A stretch of DNA of 64,000 bases from an uncultured Chloroflexus sp. (GTDB lineage Bacteria; Chloroflexota; Chloroflexia; Chloroflexales; Chloroflexaceae), in NCBI RefSeq assembly GCF_937951745.1, contig NZ_CALFBQ010000001.1, positions 1-64,000 on the forward strand, read 5' to 3'. The position numbers and the translations under genes are program-made. The notes under the pieces were generated by a model, which was given only the letters and a program-made list of their open reading frames with translations, ran no database searches and was not told the origin of the DNA. Below are positions 59,854-64,000 of this stretch, piece after piece. The first letter of the stretch is position 1. The number at the start of each line of letters is the position of its first letter.

Positions 59854-60167
59854 CGCACCAGCCAGAAGATCAGCCCGATGACCACGATCGCAATCACCAG
59901 CAACAGCGCCAGTAGCTTGGCCTGTTCGACCGAGCGGCGACGGGCTAGCAACGGGCGCGCTTCTGGAGCGTAGGGTACATCGGGCAACTCGCTGAGCAAG
60001 ATAGCTCCTAGCGCCATTGGGTTGGTGAACAGGGTCTTGACAAAGGTCGTCACCAACTCGCGGGCGGTGATCAGCGGCGGCGCCCAGTAGGCCTCTTCCG
60101 GCGTGAGTGGCCGTCCGGTGAGCGAGCAACGGAGTTCGGTGGCGGTCTCGTTGTTGCGCGATGGCAT
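59850..60167 (-). CDS. Small tail-anchored membrane protein
   Basis: A 105-residue protein. The N-terminal ~80 residues are soluble (ELRCSLTGRPLTPEEAYWAP, then RELVTTFVKTLFTNPMALGA), and a single helix (AKLLALLLVIAIVVIGLIFW) lies at the very end. ATG 60167 follows GAGGT. Its stop overlaps the GTG start of the GT-C-like gene, so it may be an accessory subunit of that enzyme. No family is recognised. Confidence 0.68.
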   Translation of the reverse strand: MPSRNNETATELRCSLTGRPLTPEEAYWAPPLITARELVTTFVKTLFTNPMALGAILLSELPDVPYAPEARPLLARRRSVEQAKLLALLLVIAIVVIGLIFWLVR

Positions 60168-60198
60168 AATGTACCTCGCTGTGGGTTTCACTCCGCCA

Positions 60199-60227
60199 GT
60201 AGGGACGTAGCGCCGCTATGTCCCTAC
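60199..60227. repeat. Palindromic GTAGGGAC...GTCCCTAC element
   Basis: Thirteen-base arms (60199-60211 and 60215-60227, one G-T pair). The right arm contains the stop codon of the minus-strand aminotransferase. It resembles the TAGGGGC family elsewhere in the window. Confidence 0.6.
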
Positions 60228-61384
60228 CTAATCCGGCGGACAAATCGCTCGATCCGTTCTAATGCCTCTTCGATCTTGTTCATCGCGGTGGCGTAACACG
60301 CACGCACGTAGCCGGCGCCACTTGGGCCGAAGGCGTCACCCGGCACGACGGCTACCTGTTCGCTGTGCAGCAACTGCTCGCAAAAGGCTTCACTGCTGAG
60401 ACCGAGATGGCTGATCTGCGGGAAGGCGTAGAAAGCGCCTTGCGGCTCGAAGGTGGGTAGGCCGATGCTGTTGAGACCAGACACGATCACCTTGCGACGG
60501 CGGTCGTACTCGCGCACCATCTCCTGCACTGCCTCTTCACCGTGCAAGATGGCTTCAAGACCGGCGTACTGGCTCATCGTTGGAGCCGACATAATCGCGT
60601 ACTGGTGGAATTTGCGCACGGCGGCAGTGATTTCGGCGGGGGCGGCCAGCCAACCTAGGCGCCAACCGGTCATCGCGTAAGCCTTCGAGAAGCCGCCAAG
60701 GAGTACAGTGCGTTCGCGCATGCCGGGCAGCGCCGCGAAGCAAGTGTGCTCGACGCCGTAGACCAGCCGGTCGTAGATCTCGTCTGAGATGACGATCAGG
60801 TCGTGGCGTTCAGCCACTGCCGCCACTTCCAACAACCGTTCGCGGCTGAGTACGGCGCCAGTCGGGTTGTTGGGATAGCCAATCAAGATCGCTTTGGTGC
60901 GCGGCGTGACCGCTGCCTCTAGCGCCGCACCGGTCACTTGAAAGTCGTCGGCGACGCTGGTCGGCACGTAGACGACGCGCGCATCGGCGAAGGTGACACA
61001 CGCTGGGTAAGCGACAAAGCACGGTTCTGGCATCAACACTTCGTCGCCGGAATCGAGCAGGGCCAGCGCTGCGCCAAGCATCGCTTCGCTGACACCAACG
61101 GTGATCAGCAGCTCGGTTTCGGGGTCGTACTGCACGCCGTAACGGCGGTTGAGGTGCTCGGCGAGCGCGATGCGCAGTTCGAGCAGGCCAGAGTTAGAGG
61201 TGTAGGCGGTGGTGCGGTCGATTGAGGCTTGGCCTGCGGCGCGAATGTGCTCCGGCGTGATAAAATCAGGCTCGCCGACACCGAGTGAGATAACGTCGGG
61301 CATGGTGGCGGCGATGTCGAAGAAGCGGCGAATGCCCGATGGTGGAACGGCGCGAATGCGCCGCGCAATGCGCTGGCTGATCAT
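60224..61384 (-). CDS. Class I/II pyridoxal-phosphate aminotransferase
   Basis: A 386-residue fold-type I aminotransferase of the I-gamma type: SLGVGEPDFITPEHIRAAG, TAYTSNSGLLELRIALAEHL, LIGYPNNPTGAVLSRERLLE, VISDEIYDRLVYG, the PLP-binding Lys in LLGGFSKAYAMTGWRLGWLA, and GAFYAFPQISHLGL. It most likely transfers amino groups between aspartate or aromatic amino acids and 2-oxoglutarate; the sequence does not settle the substrate. AAGGAG stands before ATG 61384, so the longer upstream frame is not used. It is divergent from the GT39-like gene. Confidence 0.88.
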   Translation of the reverse strand: MISQRIARRIRAVPPSGIRRFFDIAATMPDVISLGVGEPDFITPEHIRAAGQASIDRTTAYTSNSGLLELRIALAEHLNRRYGVQYDPETELLITVGVSEAMLGAALALLDSGDEVLMPEPCFVAYPACVTFADARVVYVPTSVADDFQVTGAALEAAVTPRTKAILIGYPNNPTGAVLSRERLLEVAAVAERHDLIVISDEIYDRLVYGVEHTCFAALPGMRERTVLLGGFSKAYAMTGWRLGWLAAPAEITAAVRKFHQYAIMSAPTMSQYAGLEAILHGEEAVQEMVREYDRRRKVIVSGLNSIGLPTFEPQGAFYAFPQISHLGLSSEAFCEQLLHSEQVAVVPGDAFGPSGAGYVRACYATAMNKIEEALERIERFVRRIR

Positions 61385-61444
61385 AGAGGCTCTCCTTCGT
61401 GGTATCGTGGCTGAGCGCCATTGCTCAGCGAGTTCTATCTTACC

Positions 61445-63865
61445 ATGAGACGTTCTGTATTTCGTTGGTTGCATTGGGTGACGATCGGCGCGCTGGCTGG
61501 TTTGCTGGCGCTCTACCTTTGGTATGCTGCTGAGCACGTTCGGTTGTTGCTCGCGTTCCCTTTCCCGCTCGATTACGGCGAAGGTCCGTTGTTGGCGCAG
61601 GTGAGCCGCTTGGCCGGCGGTGAACCGATCTGGCATTTGTATGCCGATCCAGCGCAGGAACCATTTTTGATTGTCAATTATCCGCCGCTGTACGTGTTGC
61701 TCAGTGCCGGTATGTCATCGCTCACCGGCGTGCCGTTGACGGCGGGGAGGCTGGTGGCGTTGTTTGGCGCGCTGGCAAGTATGGCAGCGTTGGCGGCGCT
61801 GATCGGGCGGCGCGGAGCATGGTTGGCGTTGCTCTGGCTTGCCATTCCGGTCGTGCGCGAGTGGATGCCGCTGATGCGGGTTGATCTGGTTGGGGTAGCG
61901 CTGGGGTTATGGGCGGTGTGGGTGGCTGGCCACCAGCGGCTGCCGCCGATCTGGCGCGGCGCACTGGCCGGTGTCTTGGCGGTTGGCTGTCTCTTGACTA
62001 AGCCATCGCTGATCGCGGGGCCGCTGGCTGCCGGCGTCTACCTGCTCGCCGGATGGATCTGGCTCCATTCCCACCCCGAATCGCATGCCCGCCACGCCTT
62101 GCAGTCTTTTCTCATTACTGGAGCTCTGGTTGGCGGCGGGATCGTGGCCGGCTTGGTATGGGCGACGGCGGGACGGTTTTTGTTGCACGTAGTGGCGGCT
62201 AACGCCAATCGCTGGGAGTTGGCGCTGGCGACTGATTTTTGGCGGCAGCAAGTGGCCTTACGCTGGCCGTTGCTGCTCACGGCCTTGATCGGCGTGGCGG
62301 TGGCGTGGCACACTGGGCAACGCGCAACCCTGATCCCGGCTCTCGCCTATCTGCTAGCCGGCACGCTCGGCGCGATCGGTGTGGGCAAGGTCGGCGCGTA
62401 TGCCAACTATTTTTTTGAATGGTACGCCGGGTTGATTTGGTTGACTGGGATAGGATGGCGTGCGCTGGCCGGTGATCCCCGACTGCGCCGGACTGGCGAG
62501 GCGGCGTTGGTCGGGTTGGGTGTGCTGCTGATCGCAAGCCTGCTCTACTACCCGCCACTGTGGGATGCCAACCGGTTACGCCCGGCTGGATTGATTGAAT
62601 CAAGCCCGCCGCGCTTTGTGCTAGGGCAGTATGGGGTATGGGCTGATGCGCAGCGTGAAGCAGCAGTGCTAGCAGCGTTGACCCGTACCGATGCCGCGTT
62701 GGCCGATGAAGCTCGGGCTGCTGGCAATATCATCTTCACCGATTTGCCCGGTCTTGCCAGCGGTGCCGGTGTTACCGCCCGCATGCCGGTGTTCGAGTTT
62801 CGCCAGTTGCTCGATCAAGGCTTGGCCGACCAGACTGCCATTCTGTACGAGCTGGCCAACGGTGAGTTGCCGCTGCTCTTGCTCGATTACCTTGGTAACT
62901 GGCTGACCCCAGAGATGATTGCGATCATTCGCCACCGCTACGCTCAAGACGGATCACTCGGCGTGATCGACCGCTACCGTCCAGTTGCCACCGGGCCGGC
63001 CCAGCCGCCATTGCAACCGGTGGTGGCAGGCGGGGTGCAACTGGCCAGCGTGCAACTAGCCCCGCCGCTCGGCGCAGCCTACGAACCCGGCCAACTAGTG
63101 ACGCTCAGCTTGCAGTGGCAGCGGATTGCGCCACATCCAGCCGACGGGTTGATCGTCGTGGTGCGAGTGCTCGTTGCCGGCGACCGCGTTGCCGCGCACA
63201 GCGAGTTGCCCTTGCTCTACGGGGCACTGCCGCCGGCGCGTTGGCCAACCACCGCTGCCATCGAGCACATGCAGCCGATCGCGTTGCCGCTCGAACTGCT
63301 GCCCGGCGCCTATCAACTTGCGGTCGGGTTGCGCGATCAAGCAGGAAATGACCTAATTGCGCCGCAGCCAGTGGCTACGCTGGCCGTTGAAGCGCAAGGC
63401 GGCGCCTTCTTCACCGAAACCGGCTACTTCGTGCCGGCACGCTTTATGCAGGCATGGGCCGAACTCGGCGCAGTCGAACGGGCCGGCTGGCCGCTCACGC
63501 CGGCGGTGCCGTTTGGGTGGGGATGGTTGCAATGCTTCGAGCGGGTATGTCTCGAATGGCGCGATGGCATGGTGCAACAGCGTGCCTTGGGCAGAGAACT
63601 CTACCTCGCCGAAACGATACGACATGCGCAGTGTAGTGATGGGACGCCGGCTGATCGCCTCTGCCCCGGCTACGCCGTGCCGGAAGAGCTGCTGGCCAAC
63701 CTTGGCCAACCGCTCAGCGGCGATATGCAACGGAACGGCTGGATTGTGCAATGGACGGAGTACGCCCGGCTGGAGCGCAGTGCCGATGGCGTGACCTTTG
63801 GCCTTGGTCGACTCGGCGACGAGACATTGCGCTTGCCGCCGGGGGTGCGTTATCGTTGGCCGTGA
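61445..63865 (+). CDS. GT39-like membrane glycosyltransferase with C-terminal Chloroflexota repeat domain
   Basis: An 806-residue protein. About eleven hydrophobic segments fill residues ~10-370. The first outside loop PFPLDYGEGPLLAQVSRL has the acidic pair expected of GT-C/GT39 enzymes, followed by IVNYPPLYVLLSAG. A soluble part begins near residue 385; a beta-rich segment (GGVQLASVQLAPPLGAAYEP, PLELLPGAYQLAVGLRDQAG) precedes a final domain (FFTETGYFVPARFMQAW, GWPLTPAVPF, LQCFERVCLEWRDG) like the TGH-FGYP-YFER repeats of the glycosidase at 19282. It probably transfers a polyprenyl-linked sugar outside the membrane, with the end domain contacting wall or glycan. Confidence 0.8.
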   Translation: MRRSVFRWLHWVTIGALAGLLALYLWYAAEHVRLLLAFPFPLDYGEGPLLAQVSRLAGGEPIWHLYADPAQEPFLIVNYPPLYVLLSAGMSSLTGVPLTAGRLVALFGALASMAALAALIGRRGAWLALLWLAIPVVREWMPLMRVDLVGVALGLWAVWVAGHQRLPPIWRGALAGVLAVGCLLTKPSLIAGPLAAGVYLLAGWIWLHSHPESHARHALQSFLITGALVGGGIVAGLVWATAGRFLLHVVAANANRWELALATDFWRQQVALRWPLLLTALIGVAVAWHTGQRATLIPALAYLLAGTLGAIGVGKVGAYANYFFEWYAGLIWLTGIGWRALAGDPRLRRTGEAALVGLGVLLIASLLYYPPLWDANRLRPAGLIESSPPRFVLGQYGVWADAQREAAVLAALTRTDAALADEARAAGNIIFTDLPGLASGAGVTARMPVFEFRQLLDQGLADQTAILYELANGELPLLLLDYLGNWLTPEMIAIIRHRYAQDGSLGVIDRYRPVATGPAQPPLQPVVAGGVQLASVQLAPPLGAAYEPGQLVTLSLQWQRIAPHPADGLIVVVRVLVAGDRVAAHSELPLLYGALPPARWPTTAAIEHMQPIALPLELLPGAYQLAVGLRDQAGNDLIAPQPVATLAVEAQGGAFFTETGYFVPARFMQAWAELGAVERAGWPLTPAVPFGWGWLQCFERVCLEWRDGMVQQRALGRELYLAETIRHAQCSDGTPADRLCPGYAVPEELLANLGQPLSGDMQRNGWIVQWTEYARLERSADGVTFGLGRLGDETLRLPPGVRYRWP

Positions 63866-63912
63866 AGGGTGAACACTTATTGTCATTGATTCAGAGGTGC
63901 TCTGATGCAACA

Positions 63913-63944
63913 AACAACCACGGCACGCATGTGCCGTGGTTGTT
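63913..63944. terminator. Perfect hairpin after the GT39-like gene
   Basis: Fourteen-base arms AACAACCACGGCAC and its complement around GCAT. It begins with an A-rich tract on the plus strand and ends TTGTT, so it could act for both the plus-strand gene and the minus-strand gene entering from the right. Confidence 0.7.
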
Positions 63945-63963
63945 GCCATCGTTTCGTTACCGA

Positions 63964-64000
63964 TTACCGAACAATAATCGCGCTGGCTTCGCGACCACCC
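63964..64000 (-). CDS. C-terminal end of a minus-strand protein (partial)
   Basis: Reading from the right edge, the minus strand encodes GGREASAIIVR followed by TAA (63966-63964). It is followed downstream by the 63913-63944 hairpin, as expected for a gene end. Eleven residues are too few to name a family. Confidence 0.4.
   Translation of the reverse strand, partial: GGREASAIIVR

Noticed and set aside
59854-60243. N-terminal extension of the 57778 membrane protein
   Set aside because: The sequence before GTG 59853 is Arg/His-rich antisense of the small tail-anchored gene and would overlap it completely.

Overview
The window looks like chromosome from a filamentous anoxygenic phototroph of the Chloroflexia, most likely Chloroflexus or a close relative. 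This is inferred from overall gene content, a GC-rich coding style, GH and envelope proteins carrying the W-x-x-x-GG-FGYP type repeat domain common in Chloroflexota, and chemotaxis and partner-switching genes in a lineage known for gliding. No photosynthesis gene lies in the window, so the genus is not proven. Densely packed genes on both strands are separated by short palindromic elements.

Left edge (1-3.2 kb): an accessory defence patch. A CARF-RelE fusion (ribosome-directed, Cami1-like type III CRISPR effector) and a second CARF-like protein with a winged-helix tail flank a MntA/HepT module. The hepT gene carries an in-frame amber codon and has lost its catalytic His. No cas genes or CRISPR array are visible; they would lie to the left.

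3.5-18 kb: a signalling block. One promoter precedes cheW-cheW-mcp-cheA-cheY-cheB-cheR-rsbU in tight, overlapping order. A TPR protein, an RsbW-like kinase and a STAS antagonist follow, so chemotaxis-type and partner-switching-type signalling sit together. Then come L-lactate dehydrogenase, a lone receiver, a receiver-GAF-HD-GYP c-di-GMP phosphodiesterase and an M23 peptidase.

19-35 kb: two related secreted clan-A glycoside-hydrolase-like proteins, ruvC and yebC, a metallo-beta-lactamase-fold protein with two cyclic-nucleotide-binding domains, tRNA-Leu(CAG) and tRNA-Gln(CTG), PrsW, a compact histidine operon (hisC-hisN-mazG-like-hisB) divergent from a fabF-type ketosynthase, then holB and a NYN/PIN nuclease.

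36-46 kb: a sugar-uptake and sensing locus. A ChvE-like binding lipoprotein, a double ABC ATPase and a permease are followed on the same strand by a receiver-LuxR-receiver regulator. Converging on it is an unusual protein in which a degenerate ABC ATPase domain is fused to a NarL-type histidine kinase. A large MalT-like (LAL) regulator is divergent from the binding-protein gene. I infer that the fusion kinase and double-receiver regulator form a two-component system that monitors or controls this transporter.

46-64 kb: homoserine dehydrogenase, a protein made of MshEN-type c-di-GMP-binding repeats, and an envelope/glycan region with polytopic glycosyltransferase-like proteins, two GT4 enzymes, a membrane-spanning LuxR-HTH/Kelch protein, an ABC-2-like membrane pair, an aminotransferase and a GT39-like protein. 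The last 37 bases are the C-terminus of a further minus-strand gene.
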